Below the pieces are notes generated by a model. That model had not been told where the DNA came from. It did no database searches and saw nothing but the letters and a program-made list of their open reading frames with translations. The position numbers were made by a program, and so were the translations under genes. A DNA stretch of 64,000 bases from a virus: positions 59,867-123,866 of IMG/VR virus record IMGVR_UViG_3300033144_006696. The stretch is one strand, 5' to 3'. Below, one piece after another: positions 42,068-50,822 of the stretch; position 1 is the first letter of the stretch; each line of letters starts with the position of its first letter.

Positions 42068-44169
42068 TATTCACCCCCAAACACAGATTTATAACAAGCT
42101 AAAGTTAATCCTGCTTTCCCAGAATCAAAGAAATTATTCTCAAAATTTTCCATCATGAAAAATATATTGTCATCACCATTATTAAGCATGATAGAATTCA
42201 TGTACATTAATATTGGCCTTCTTGCTGATTCACCATCACCTTTAAAATCTTTTAGGATTTTTTTAATCTTTGCCCATTTTGTTTTTGGAGGCATATTGTA
42301 ATGTGAAAGAGTTCTGCAAATTTCAATAACCTCAGTTTCACTGGTTCCTGCTGATTTAAGGGTATTAATGGCACGTTCAGAATCATCCATATCAATTACT
42401 TGATCAAGAAGTTTCAATGCTTGCCCTGCTGAACCATCTGCAAGCTCAATGATGTGATCTCTTACATCCATTGAAATACATTCGCGTTTTTCTTTCTTTA
42501 AAATCATTCTGAAAAGTTTTTGAAGATCAGAACTTTTCAGAAATTCAAGTTCATACGTGTGACATCTACGTTTTAAAGTGGATTTTAACGCTTCTGGATT
42601 CGTTGTACACAAAATCCAATGCACATATGCAGGAGGTTCTTCAAGTGCCTTAAGTAAACTTTCCTGTGCAATTTTTGTTATAGAGTGACAATTGTGAACC
42701 ATATTTCCATTTGCAATATAAGAATGATTTTCTTTTACTTGCAAATCATAGAACTCTACAAAGCCTTGATCTCTTTCTTTATGTCCAATAATACTTGAGA
42801 AAGATTCATCATTACTTCCTCGTTTGTAAATCTCAACACTTTCCACCCTTTCCATCGAAGAAGAGACTCTTTCTTTTTGTCCAGTTTTCGTCTCTGAATA
42901 GAGTTGTGTCCCTTTCCGTCTATTTCTATTGCAATCTTTAATTTTGGATTTCCCAAATCCACTTTGTAAGAAGTTGGAATTCTTTTTTTGCGGCACCAAA
43001 CTTCCCGTTGTTTCATAGGCAAATGATCTGCTGTTTTCACTGCAACTTCTGATTGCCAAGCTAATGCAGCCATTAATAATTTCTGTGGTTCTGTCAACTG
43101 ACCATTCCCACCACGCTTTCCTTTCCAAACATGAAGAGTTCCATTTACTCTTTTTGTTTCTATTGCCTTCTCTTTCACACCAGAAAGATTCATCGGATTG
43201 TTTTCCTTCATACGTTCTGATGATTTTTGTGCAAATTCCTTGCCTTCTTTTGTTTGATAAAAATCTAAAGACTTTTTGCTTATTTTTTCCCTTGTCTCTT
43301 TTGATCGTCCAGTTTTCTTTACACAACTTTTTGCATATTTCCCTGAACAACTTTTTGAGCAAAATTTTCGTGTCTTTCGATCTGTGGTAAATATCTTTTT
43401 GCACCATAAACAACTTTTTGAATCTAAAACACTTTTTTCTTTTAATGATTCTCTGTAAAATGCTGAACAACTGTTTGAACAAAACTTTCTGCTTTTGTTC
43501 TTCGGAAAAAATTCCTTTTCGCAAAATTGACATATCTTTTTGTAAGTCATTTTGTACCTCGCATAGTGAACTTGTGTTAATCATAGGTTCACTATACCTT
43601 ACAAGAAGTATGTTTGTCAAGTCTTTTGCTTTAATCCAATTACCATCAAGATAATACTCCTGATCTTCAGAACAAAATGTACTTGACCCGTCAGATTTAT
43701 TGATTTTAATAACCCTACTTAAAGGAACTTTGTTAATAAATACTTTCTCAACAATATCAGTTCCATTTAAGTTAAAAACTGCGTCATTAACTTTAATTAA
43801 ATCAATTCTCTTTTGTCCTTCTGAAGTTGGTATTGAAGTACAAGCACTAAAGCACTCATCTAATAGAATAACTTTTTTAGTTCCTGATAAAGGTGCAAAC
43901 TTCATTGATTGAATTAATCCCCTTACCCCATCAATACCTCTATCATCAGCAGCATTTAATTCTTTAAAATCAGCATCAGAACATTTTAAAGCTCTTTTGA
44001 TAACTCTTCCCATACTGGTTTTCCCGGTCCCAGATCCCCCAGTGAATAAAAATGCAGCAGGAGGATTATCTCTTTTTAAAACAGCAGAGAGACTTTTTTT
44101 AACATCATCATTTCCAATAAAAGTTTTAAATGATTTTGGTCTGTAAAATGTTGCTAATCCTGCCATCAC
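42067..44169 (-). CDS. Clamp loader subunit (DnaX/gp44-like AAA+) with intein
   Basis: 700 residues. The N-extein has Walker A 'GGSGTGKTS' (44-52) and ends at Walker B 'VILLDE'. The intein covers residues 106-493, and the C-extein resumes with 'CHSITKIAQESLLKALEEPP', sensor 1 'CTTNP' and the arginine/zinc-less lid domain. The mature AAA+ protein of about 312 residues loads the sliding clamp (48700-49698). The open frame continues unbroken across an out-of-frame endonuclease gene inside the intein (42756-43550). Confidence 0.9.
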   Translation of the reverse strand: MMAGLATFYRPKSFKTFIGNDDVKKSLSAVLKRDNPPAAFLFTGGSGTGKTSMGRVIKRALKCSDADFKELNAADDRGIDGVRGLIQSMKFAPLSGTKKVILLDECFSACTSIPTSEGQKRIDLIKVNDAVFNLNGTDIVEKVFINKVPLSRVIKINKSDGSSTFCSEDQEYYLDGNWIKAKDLTNILLVRYSEPMINTSSLCEVQNDLQKDMSILRKGIFSEEQKQKVLFKQLFSILQRIIKRKKCFRFKKLFMVQKDIYHRSKDTKILLKKLFREICKKLCKENWTIKRDKGKNKQKVFRFLSNKRRQGICTKIIRTYEGKQSDESFWCEREGNRNKKSKWNSSCLERKAWWEWSVDRTTEIINGCISLAIRSCSENSRSFAYETTGSLVPQKKNSNFLQSGFGKSKIKDCNRNRRKGTQLYSETKTGQKERVSSSMERVESVEIYKRGSNDESFSSIIGHKERDQGFVEFYDLQVKENHSYIANGNMVHNCHSITKIAQESLLKALEEPPAYVHWILCTTNPEALKSTLKRRCHTYELEFLKSSDLQKLFRMILKKEKRECISMDVRDHIIELADGSAGQALKLLDQVIDMDDSERAINTLKSAGTSETEVIEICRTLSHYNMPPKTKWAKIKKILKDFKGDGESARRPILMYMNSIMLNNGDDNIFFMMENFENNFFDSGKAGLTLACYKSVFGGE
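42691..43854 (-). mobile_element. Intein in clamp loader carrying out-of-frame endonuclease gene
   Basis: 388 residues in the host frame, inserted in the Walker B DE|C site. Block A 'CFSACTSIPT', block B-like 'CSEDQEYYLDGNWIKAKDL' (Gln where His is usual), block F 'FYDLQVKENHSYI', block G 'MVHN' followed by Cys. Between them the host-frame translation is a long basic sequence without family resemblance. It overlaps the endonuclease gene in another frame. The split between intein halves occurs exactly at the gene ends. Confidence 0.85.
42756..43550 (-). CDS. Vsr/EDxHD-type homing endonuclease nested out of frame in intein
   Basis: 264 residues in a frame shifted from the clamp loader. It has GAGGT five bases before its ATG. 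Two or three zinc knuckles ('CQFCEKEFFPKNKSRKFC', 'CLWCKKIF...KFCSKSC'), a NUMOD-like linker and a C-terminal Vsr/DUF559-like nuclease ('YKVDLGNPKLKIAIEIDGKG', then H, and 'WKVLRFTNEEV'). This family is known as homing endonucleases in phage introns and fractured split-intein genes. Its stop lies at the start of the intein C-terminal block. Confidence 0.9.
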   Translation of the reverse strand: MTYKKICQFCEKEFFPKNKSRKFCSNSCSAFYRESLKEKSVLDSKSCLWCKKIFTTDRKTRKFCSKSCSGKYAKSCVKKTGRSKETREKISKKSLDFYQTKEGKEFAQKSSERMKENNPMNLSGVKEKAIETKRVNGTLHVWKGKRGGNGQLTEPQKLLMAALAWQSEVAVKTADHLPMKQREVWCRKKRIPTSYKVDLGNPKLKIAIEIDGKGHNSIQRRKLDKKKESLLRWKGWKVLRFTNEEVMMNLSQVLLDIKKEIKAL

Positions 44170-44417
44170 TTCTCCTTTTTAGGAATATACCCTGCACATG
44201 TTAATGCTTCATGCCTGGGTGCTTTGCACACAATGCCAAAATTTCTACAGTATTCATTTTCTTGATGAATACATCCATTGCCAAAATTACATTGTTCTTC
44301 CCACTTAAAGAGAATTTCACCAATAAATCTGGATCTTGATACTCCTTTTTTTTTTGCACAATCCCTAAGTTTTTTTTCTAATGGTTCTGGGATCGTGATG
44401 CTGAAGGTCATTCCCAT
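44166..44417 (-). CDS. Ribbon-helix-helix protein with Cys-rich tail
   Basis: 83 residues. N-terminal RHH 'MTFSITIPEPLEKKLRDCAK', 'GVSRSRFIGEILFKWEEQC', then a cysteine cluster ('CIHQENEYC', 'CKAPRHEALTC') likely binding zinc. It heads the clamp-loader operon, overlaps that gene by 4 bases and has a near-consensus promoter upstream. Probably a regulator of the replication operon. Confidence 0.7.
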   Translation of the reverse strand: MGMTFSITIPEPLEKKLRDCAKKKGVSRSRFIGEILFKWEEQCNFGNGCIHQENEYCRNFGIVCKAPRHEALTCAGYIPKKEK

Positions 44418-44469
44418 TTTTTCACCTATTTATATGATTGACTAATCATTAAAATTCACAGCTAAAATT

Positions 44470-44498
44470 ATTATAATGATTTCTTAATGAAAAGTCAA
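44470..44498 (-). promoter_or_regulatory. Strong promoter TTGACT-17-TATAAT for clamp-loader operon
   Basis: On the - strand with ideal 17-base spacing. It is located between the HU gene and the RHH gene. Confidence 0.8.
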
Positions 44499-44516
44499 TC
44501 ATTAATTAATAAGAAT

Positions 44517-44828
44517 TTAATTAATTTCGACTTCATTCATCAATTCTTTATACGATTTAGACAATTTGAAGGAAACAGAAGCTTTTGCAGGGACATCAAC
44601 AGATTTTCCAGTTGCTGGATTTCTTGCTTTACGTGCAGCTCTCTCTTTATATTTAAAAATTCCAAGATCATTAATCCTTACATTTTCACCTTTACTTGTT
44701 TGTTCTTTGAGTGCTTCAACAAAAGATTCAATCACATCATTGGTTTGTTTTTGAGTGACAGTTTCATCATCAACATACGCATAAACTTCTTTGGTAAATT
44801 CCTTGTAATTCATAGTAACTTTCTCCAT
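44517..44828 (-). CDS. HU-family DNA-binding protein
   Basis: 103 residues, typical HU/IHF length plus a short N-terminal extension. The hallmark 'GIFKYKERAARKARNPATGK' arm region with the conserved RNP and the C-terminal 'ASVSFKLSKSYKELM' are present. It bends and compacts DNA and could help origin opening. It lies between polymerase and clamp loader genes. Confidence 0.95.
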   Translation of the reverse strand: MEKVTMNYKEFTKEVYAYVDDETVTQKQTNDVIESFVEALKEQTSKGENVRINDLGIFKYKERAARKARNPATGKSVDVPAKASVSFKLSKSYKELMNEVEIN

Positions 44829-44920
44829 TGATTAATTGTTTATTTCTCAAACATAAAAACACTATACAACAAACTGATTAATAAATCATTAACTTTTTAT
44901 TTTATTTTTAACTTAATTTG

Positions 44921-47900
44921 TTAATACATTTTATTTATTTGATCAATATCTATCTCCTCCATAAAGGCAAAATTACCTCCTTCCTCTTTTAATTTTGATA
45001 ATTCAAATTCCATTTCAATAGGAACAATTAACCATTTGAACTTATTTTTAAGATTTTTAACAATATCATTTACACCATTTAAAATAAATTTGATTTCTTC
45101 TTTATGTAGGTTAAAAATTATTGAATCGTGCACTTGGCCAGTTATTTTGGTTTTACATTTATTTTTTCTGAGGAATTTTTCAACTTCGATCAAAGTAAAT
45201 AATAATAAATGAAAACTGGTAGATTGTATAGGAAAATTGGTGCATTGCTTCTTATTCATGTATCCAGTAAATCTGAATCCAAAATATGTTTCAATAAAAC
45301 CATACCTTTGATAAGACTCAACTATGTTCTCTTTCCATTCTGTATAAACTGGAAATCTTTCTTTCCACATTTTACTTTCAATATTTTTACAATGTTCAAG
45401 GAATGAACCAGGAGTTGGTTCATATTTTATCATTTCCCCAAGTTCATATATTCCTTGACCTTCAAGCCAATGTTTTACTGTTTCACCATTTGGAAGTGTT
45501 AATCCAGCTTCTACTACATTTTCCCATAAATTCGGAGCACATGACCCAAACCAATCACCATAAAATTGAGCAAATGTCCAATTATTCTTGGCATAAAATC
45601 GAATATTTTTGATCATTTTTATTTGAGCTTTGCTATACCCAGGATAATGTTTATTCATTAGTTTAAGTGGTAATTTAAACAATTCCATTGCCAGATCACG
45701 ATGCATGTCCCCCTGAGTTACGTCAAAAATAAACGTAGGGTCTTTATGATATGCTGCCGAAGTTATTATTTCAGCACCAGAAAAATCACACTCACACAAA
45801 ACACAATTTTTTGAAGGAACTATGCCTTTTCGTACTAATGCTTTAATTTCGGGATTTCTGGCAGGAAGATTTTGGTGATTTGGCTTACTGGATGAATTAT
45901 GCACACAAATTTCATTTACAAAAAAGTTATGACAATCCTCAACTTCAATATCATAAACATCAGTTTTTTTACCTATCCACTCAATCTTAGTTATTATATG
46001 ATTTCCAGGTTTAAACTCTCCGAATTGATTTCTCCATTTCCTCTTTGAATCAATTCCATAATAATCATATAATTCAAGTAATCTATAATGGTTATGACCA
46101 AGAATATCTTTAACTTTTGCCCTTCCAAGTTTTGATAAGTCTTCAAGTCTTTGTTTTGATATAAATTTATCATGTTTATCAAAACATAAGTTTATTTTTT
46201 TCCAATTAATTTTATTAATTACAAGATATTTTTTGAATGTACTAAAATCTATTGAAAATTTATCTGCTGTTTTTTTTGGTTTGCCAGCACATTCCATTAA
46301 CATACAAACACACTGATCTTTTGATAAATTAAATGATCGTGGATTATCTTTGCCTCTTTTTATTGTGTGATCATATCTTCCTTCTTTCCATCCTTTCTTA
46401 ACTGCTTTAATATTATTTATTCTTGACTTCTTTGAACATATAGTATCTTTACTGTGTAACTTTGCATGACTTGATTTTGTATGTTTTTCAAGATTTAATG
46501 GATTATGATTAAAATGATTTTTATCTTTATGGTGAACAATGTCACCACATGTCAATTCACCTATAAAATTTTCATAAATTAATCTATGCTCTAATACGCC
46601 CTTTCCACCTTGTAAATGTCCTGTAAAATTTAATTTATCTCCACTTCTTTTACATGCTAAAGCCCTACAATTTCCATCCTTTGCTTTACTTTTTTTATAG
46701 TGTTGTTTTTTTAAGAGGTTTTGAGCTTCTACATACTTACCATTTATTAATCTAACTTTATGCTCAGGTGTGCAATCAAAATGTCCATGACCACCTTTTC
46801 TATAATAATAAACACGAATTATTTCCCTGTGTCCTGTTTTTCCTTGCCATAATACTTTTTTAATTGCAGGATTTAATTCATTATCAAAACAATATACATA
46901 ATCACCAACTTTAATGTCTTTTATTGGGATTCCTTCTGGATGTAATTCAAAATCTTTCGCCACAAGAACTTTTTCATATTCAGCAATACAGGAACGGTAA
47001 CTTACTGGAATATGAAGATCCCAAAACGGATGAATAATACCTTTATAAACTTCTCTTGCAAATTGTGCAAGATAGGTTCCTTTTGCTTTCTCAAGCTTTT
47101 TCATTTGAATAAGTTTATCAACAAATGGCAAATTTAAAGATTCAAGAGTCAATGCATCTGTTTTGTAATTATTATTTGCTGTATATACTGGAGTTTTACC
47201 AAGCACTTCATAAAAAAGTTTGCCAAGATCAGTATTTGATGTAATGTTTATTTCTTTTCCAATTTGTTCTTTAAATTTTTTTGCTTCTCTACCTTCAGTT
47301 AATTCCTTCTTTGTTATGTCAATTCTTTCTTTTAATTCAACATTTGTCTTTTTGTAATACTCAGTATTAACAGTGATACCATTGAGTTGTATAGTTCCCA
47401 TTGTACGGATTCCACGCATAAAGAACTTAAAAGCATTATGTAATTTATCCATTTTTGAAAAATAAGCTTTTTGATCATTATAAAGCATGTATGTGAAAAT
47501 ACAATCAAGACCATTATAAACCAAAAGATCTTTTAAAGGTACTTTCTCTACTGTATTAAACTCTGTGCCTTTTTTTGATTTTAGAAAAGGTGATATTGAG
47601 TCATCGTAAGGGCGAACACCATATCGTACAAATGCTTGAAACTTCAAACCTATTGCAGCAGCTCTATTATCAGTGCATTTTTGACCAATCATCGTACAAT
47701 GAATTACATTTCTTATACGAGTTCCAATTTGAATGGCTGACCACATGTCCTCAAATTTTGCATTGTGCGCTATCTTTTCAATATCTTTATGTGCAAGAAT
47801 TTCTTTCCATAATGCTTTGATTTCACTTAATTCACTTTTTGTCCAGAAAGAATTAAAATCAAATGGAAATGCATATGCTTTTTTTGCTGATATTGCAAGA

Positions 47901-48685
47901 GCTATCGTAACTATTTTGTGTCCATTACGATATGGTTTCAAACCAGTTGTCTCATAATCAAAAGCAATTTTTTGTTTTCTTTTTATGACTCGTTTTAAGA
48001 GTGATTTAACGTCGATAAAGTTTGTAAGAGTGACAACATACTTCTCAAAGTTTGTTTGCTTCTTATACGTCTTATTTAAACATGTATTAATGAGTTTTAG
48101 ATCTCGTTTAAACGTAGAATGTAGATTTTTGTCTTTATCTTTTTTAACAAGTTCCCATGGATGAAATAATGGAAGTACATAACACTTAAATTTTTCATCT
48201 GGAATTTGAAATGCACGCCAACGCATTATTTTACGATTGGAAAAGTTTTCACCAAATACAGATGTTATTGCAATACTCCCAAGTAGTACAATAAGTTTTG
48301 GTTTAAGTTTAAGAATTGTCCTTTGTATCATTGGATAACAACAAGAAATTTCTTTATGTGAAGGGATTCTATCATGTGGAGTTCTACAATTTACAGCTCC
48401 AATTTTCCAACAATCCTTATGCAGTGAAATTTTTATATGTCTTAGTTCTTTTTTTAGGAAATCACCATTTTCACCAACAAGATGAATCCCAAACTCATCT
48501 TCTTCTTGTCTTGGAGCTTCCCCAATTATCAGAATCCTTTTTACACCTTCACCAGTAACATCTAATTTAGGATGCAAACAATTTTTATATAATCCACATT
48601 TTCCACAATCAGGAGTTAATTGGTTTATATCAATTTTTTTCTTTGTTTTTTTAACTAATTCACTTTTGGTAAAAAATCCAACCAC
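44921..48685 (-). CDS. UDG-DNA polymerase I fusion with HNH intein
   Basis: 1254 residues. Residues 24-205 form a family 4-like uracil-DNA glycosylase domain: FeS-type 'CGKCGLYKNC', 'GEAPRQEEDEFG', 'LLGSIA' and 'LFHPWE'. A 3'-5' exonuclease follows (D243xE in 'FDYETTGL'), then the PolA domain: motif A 'CDFSGAEIITSAAYH', motif B around 'FYAKNNWTFAQFYG', motif C 'GQVHDSIIF'. The intein (566-930) lies just before 'SSSKPNHQNLPA'. The mature replicative enzyme has about 889 residues. No 5' nuclease domain is fused; it is encoded at 35931-37940. Confidence 0.9.
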   Translation of the reverse strand: MVGFFTKSELVKKTKKKIDINQLTPDCGKCGLYKNCLHPKLDVTGEGVKRILIIGEAPRQEEDEFGIHLVGENGDFLKKELRHIKISLHKDCWKIGAVNCRTPHDRIPSHKEISCCYPMIQRTILKLKPKLIVLLGSIAITSVFGENFSNRKIMRWRAFQIPDEKFKCYVLPLFHPWELVKKDKDKNLHSTFKRDLKLINTCLNKTYKKQTNFEKYVVTLTNFIDVKSLLKRVIKRKQKIAFDYETTGLKPYRNGHKIVTIALAISAKKAYAFPFDFNSFWTKSELSEIKALWKEILAHKDIEKIAHNAKFEDMWSAIQIGTRIRNVIHCTMIGQKCTDNRAAAIGLKFQAFVRYGVRPYDDSISPFLKSKKGTEFNTVEKVPLKDLLVYNGLDCIFTYMLYNDQKAYFSKMDKLHNAFKFFMRGIRTMGTIQLNGITVNTEYYKKTNVELKERIDITKKELTEGREAKKFKEQIGKEINITSNTDLGKLFYEVLGKTPVYTANNNYKTDALTLESLNLPFVDKLIQMKKLEKAKGTYLAQFAREVYKGIIHPFWDLHIPVSYRSCIAEYEKVLVAKDFELHPEGIPIKDIKVGDYVYCFDNELNPAIKKVLWQGKTGHREIIRVYYYRKGGHGHFDCTPEHKVRLINGKYVEAQNLLKKQHYKKSKAKDGNCRALACKRSGDKLNFTGHLQGGKGVLEHRLIYENFIGELTCGDIVHHKDKNHFNHNPLNLEKHTKSSHAKLHSKDTICSKKSRINNIKAVKKGWKEGRYDHTIKRGKDNPRSFNLSKDQCVCMLMECAGKPKKTADKFSIDFSTFKKYLVINKINWKKINLCFDKHDKFISKQRLEDLSKLGRAKVKDILGHNHYRLLELYDYYGIDSKRKWRNQFGEFKPGNHIITKIEWIGKKTDVYDIEVEDCHNFFVNEICVHNSSSKPNHQNLPARNPEIKALVRKGIVPSKNCVLCECDFSGAEIITSAAYHKDPTFIFDVTQGDMHRDLAMELFKLPLKLMNKHYPGYSKAQIKMIKNIRFYAKNNWTFAQFYGDWFGSCAPNLWENVVEAGLTLPNGETVKHWLEGQGIYELGEMIKYEPTPGSFLEHCKNIESKMWKERFPVYTEWKENIVESYQRYGFIETYFGFRFTGYMNKKQCTNFPIQSTSFHLLLFTLIEVEKFLRKNKCKTKITGQVHDSIIFNLHKEEIKFILNGVNDIVKNLKNKFKWLIVPIEMEFELSKLKEEGGNFAFMEEIDIDQINKMY
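45896..46990 (-). mobile_element. Intein with HNH endonuclease in DNA polymerase
   Basis: 365 residues. It starts at C566 ('CIAEYEKVLVAKDF'), with 'IPIKDIKVGDYVY' and block B 'GHFDCTPEHKVRLI'. An HNH segment ('HRLIYENFIGELTCGDIVHH', 'HFNHNPLNLEKH') lies in the middle. Block F 'DVYDIEVEDCHNFFV' and block G 'CVHN' precede Ser+1. It interrupts the template-binding 'SSSKPN' region, a known polymerase insertion site. Confidence 0.9.
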
Positions 48686-48699
48686 TTTACAATACCTCC

Positions 48700-49698
48700 T
48701 TATGAAAAAAATAAAGTAAGCAAAGAGAAACTATTTCCAGTTTGTAGTTTTGCTTTATCATCACCAACAGTAATAGTTGCTGAATGAGACATCATCTCTT
48801 TGAGAAAATCTGGATTTATTGTAAAATTAATTTCTTCACCATTATATTTGATTTTTGATCTGTGAGTAATAGTTCCTGCATCTGAATTTGAAGACAGCAT
48901 ACAAAAACCTTTAGTGATCTTGAATTTGATAGCAGGGTCAGAATCCCCAGCCAGGATGGATGTTAAATTAATACCTTCTAGAATTTCTTTTGGAAGATTT
49001 ATTTCTTTTCCATCAAAATTAAAGAACTGAAGATAATCAGGAAATTCCCCAGTAATCTTTCTAATTGAGAAAATACAATTATCAGCATTTTTAAAATGAA
49101 GCCAAGACTTAGTGATTGAGTATTGTTTAGGTTGTATAGTATCAAGGTTTTTAATTTCAGATGCTTTAATGAACATATCATCCATTTCTTCTGTCAATAT
49201 TGCATGAGAAATCCTGTTATTATCAGATGATATGCAGTTTTTCCCATCAATATTTACACAGGTAAGAGTTCCATCAGAATCTTTTGTAGATGTAGAGGGT
49301 AAACAGAGGATTATACTATTACAAAAGTTTTCTGGTAAGGATTTCCATTTTACTTTTTTTAGGGAATCAGAAACATTTTTAATTTTCTCTATCATCTCTG
49401 AATCATTTATTGTATTTAGATTGGCTTTAAGAGTTTTGCAGGTTAAATTTAATTTATTATTTTTTTCTTCAATCTTAATTTCTTTTTCGGTGAGTTTGGA
49501 AATTAATTTATAAAGATCCTGTGCTTTTACAAACAAATTAAATTCAGATTTGAACGGATGTTGAATGGATATTTGATCATTATAAGTAATGATATCTGTA
49601 CCAGAAAAATAAAAATAGGTCATACTTTCAATAACATTTTTTGAAGCAATTCCCGGTTTTACCATTTCTAAAACAGTTAATAATTCTTTTGTTTTCAT
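48700..49698 (-). CDS. DnaN-like sliding clamp
   Basis: 332 residues. Three-domain beta clamp pattern; recognisable pieces are 'ISSDNNRISHAIL' (DxxR of DnaN), 'EFPDYLQFF' (FPxY) and a C-terminal 'FSLLTLFF' replacing the usual 'MPMR(L)' end. It confers processivity on the polymerase encoded 14 bases downstream. It is more diverged than bacterial DnaN, as typical for phages. Confidence 0.8.
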   Translation of the reverse strand: MKTKELLTVLEMVKPGIASKNVIESMTYFYFSGTDIITYNDQISIQHPFKSEFNLFVKAQDLYKLISKLTEKEIKIEEKNNKLNLTCKTLKANLNTINDSEMIEKIKNVSDSLKKVKWKSLPENFCNSIILCLPSTSTKDSDGTLTCVNIDGKNCISSDNNRISHAILTEEMDDMFIKASEIKNLDTIQPKQYSITKSWLHFKNADNCIFSIRKITGEFPDYLQFFNFDGKEINLPKEILEGINLTSILAGDSDPAIKFKITKGFCMLSSNSDAGTITHRSKIKYNGEEINFTINPDFLKEMMSHSATITVGDDKAKLQTGNSFSLLTLFFS

Positions 49699-49700
49699 AG

Positions 49701-50822
49701 TTATATCCCATTATTTTTATACATTTGAATATCTTCTTTTATCATATTATGATTTGTGATAGCATCTTTTGATTCAATATATTCTTCAAAAGACATCTTT
49801 GAATATATACCACGCATTAACCAATAAAAACGAAATGCACGACCAAGCCTAAGAGTCCAATGTTTCCCAATAAAAAGATCTTTTGTGCTAAGAATATTTA
49901 ATGGTTTGTAATATTGAGGATAAGGACGAACTTTCATATCAAAGCAAGTTTTCGCTCTGTAATAAGCATCCTGCGGTTTATCAGTGAAATTGAATAGAAC
50001 ATAGGACATCATACTGTTCGGAGATACTCCAGCATCCAAAAGCATTTTAACAGCATTCTGAAATACTCCATCCTCTTCAATTCTATCAAAAGCTACCCTC
50101 ATACCATTACGAATATACTTGAGTTTTGCTAATCTTGGAGCCATTTCTTTGGTGATATATTTTACATCAAATCCATTTTCAAAAAGAACTCTTTTATCAT
50201 GCTTCAAAGCAAAATCAATTACTTCATTTAGATGCTCAATGGGAGCAGCAGATAAATTGTTATCAAAGATCATGAGATTTGGTTTTGAAAGATCCACAAC
50301 TTCTTTCCAATGCTTATTAATCCATAATCCTTTTTCTATTCTTGGTACAGGACAATATGCACATTTATTGACACAGCCCCTGGTTGTAAATACATATGAA
50401 AATGTGTACCATGGATCTTCAATATTTCCCATAATTTCAGGATCAGGAGTATAAGTATCTAATCTTTTTGAGTATCCAGAAAACAAGAATGTATTTTCAA
50501 AATCTTTAAAAACTTTTGGCATTAGTGAAGAAAAGACTCCACCAAATAAAATTGGAGTATCAACATTAAAGAAACTACGCTGTTTAGTGATCTCAAATAC
50601 TGGTTTGGAATAATATGTAAATAGGGTTGTAACACATATTAGGTCAAATTTCTTCGGAAGGATATGGTTTGCAAATTCAACATGTTTACCTTTACTGAGT
50701 AAATATGATTTTATTTTTGCAAGACCAAGGGGTGGATATTTCTTTTTATATTCTGGTTCTATCAGCAATACTGAATTTGCTTTATCAAACATTTCAAAAA
50801 CAGCTTTTTCAGATATAATCAT
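49701..50822 (-). CDS. Radical SAM protein with B12-binding-like N-terminal domain
   Basis: 373 residues from 'MIISEKAVFEMF', whose ATG overlaps the methyltransferase stop. N-terminal Rossmann region with 'PPLGLAKIKSYLLSKG' resembles cobalamin-binding radical SAM proteins; the cluster motif is 'RGCVNKCAYCPVPRIE' (CxxxCxxC). The lower-axial His motif of B12 (DxHxxG) is not seen. Phages carry this family next to DNA genes; substrate unknown. Coupling to a C5 methyltransferase suggests a nucleobase-modification role, which is inference. Confidence 0.75.
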   Translation of the reverse strand: MIISEKAVFEMFDKANSVLLIEPEYKKKYPPLGLAKIKSYLLSKGKHVEFANHILPKKFDLICVTTLFTYYSKPVFEITKQRSFFNVDTPILFGGVFSSLMPKVFKDFENTFLFSGYSKRLDTYTPDPEIMGNIEDPWYTFSYVFTTRGCVNKCAYCPVPRIEKGLWINKHWKEVVDLSKPNLMIFDNNLSAAPIEHLNEVIDFALKHDKRVLFENGFDVKYITKEMAPRLAKLKYIRNGMRVAFDRIEEDGVFQNAVKMLLDAGVSPNSMMSYVLFNFTDKPQDAYYRAKTCFDMKVRPYPQYYKPLNILSTKDLFIGKHWTLRLGRAFRFYWLMRGIYSKMSFEEYIESKDAITNHNMIKEDIQMYKNNGI

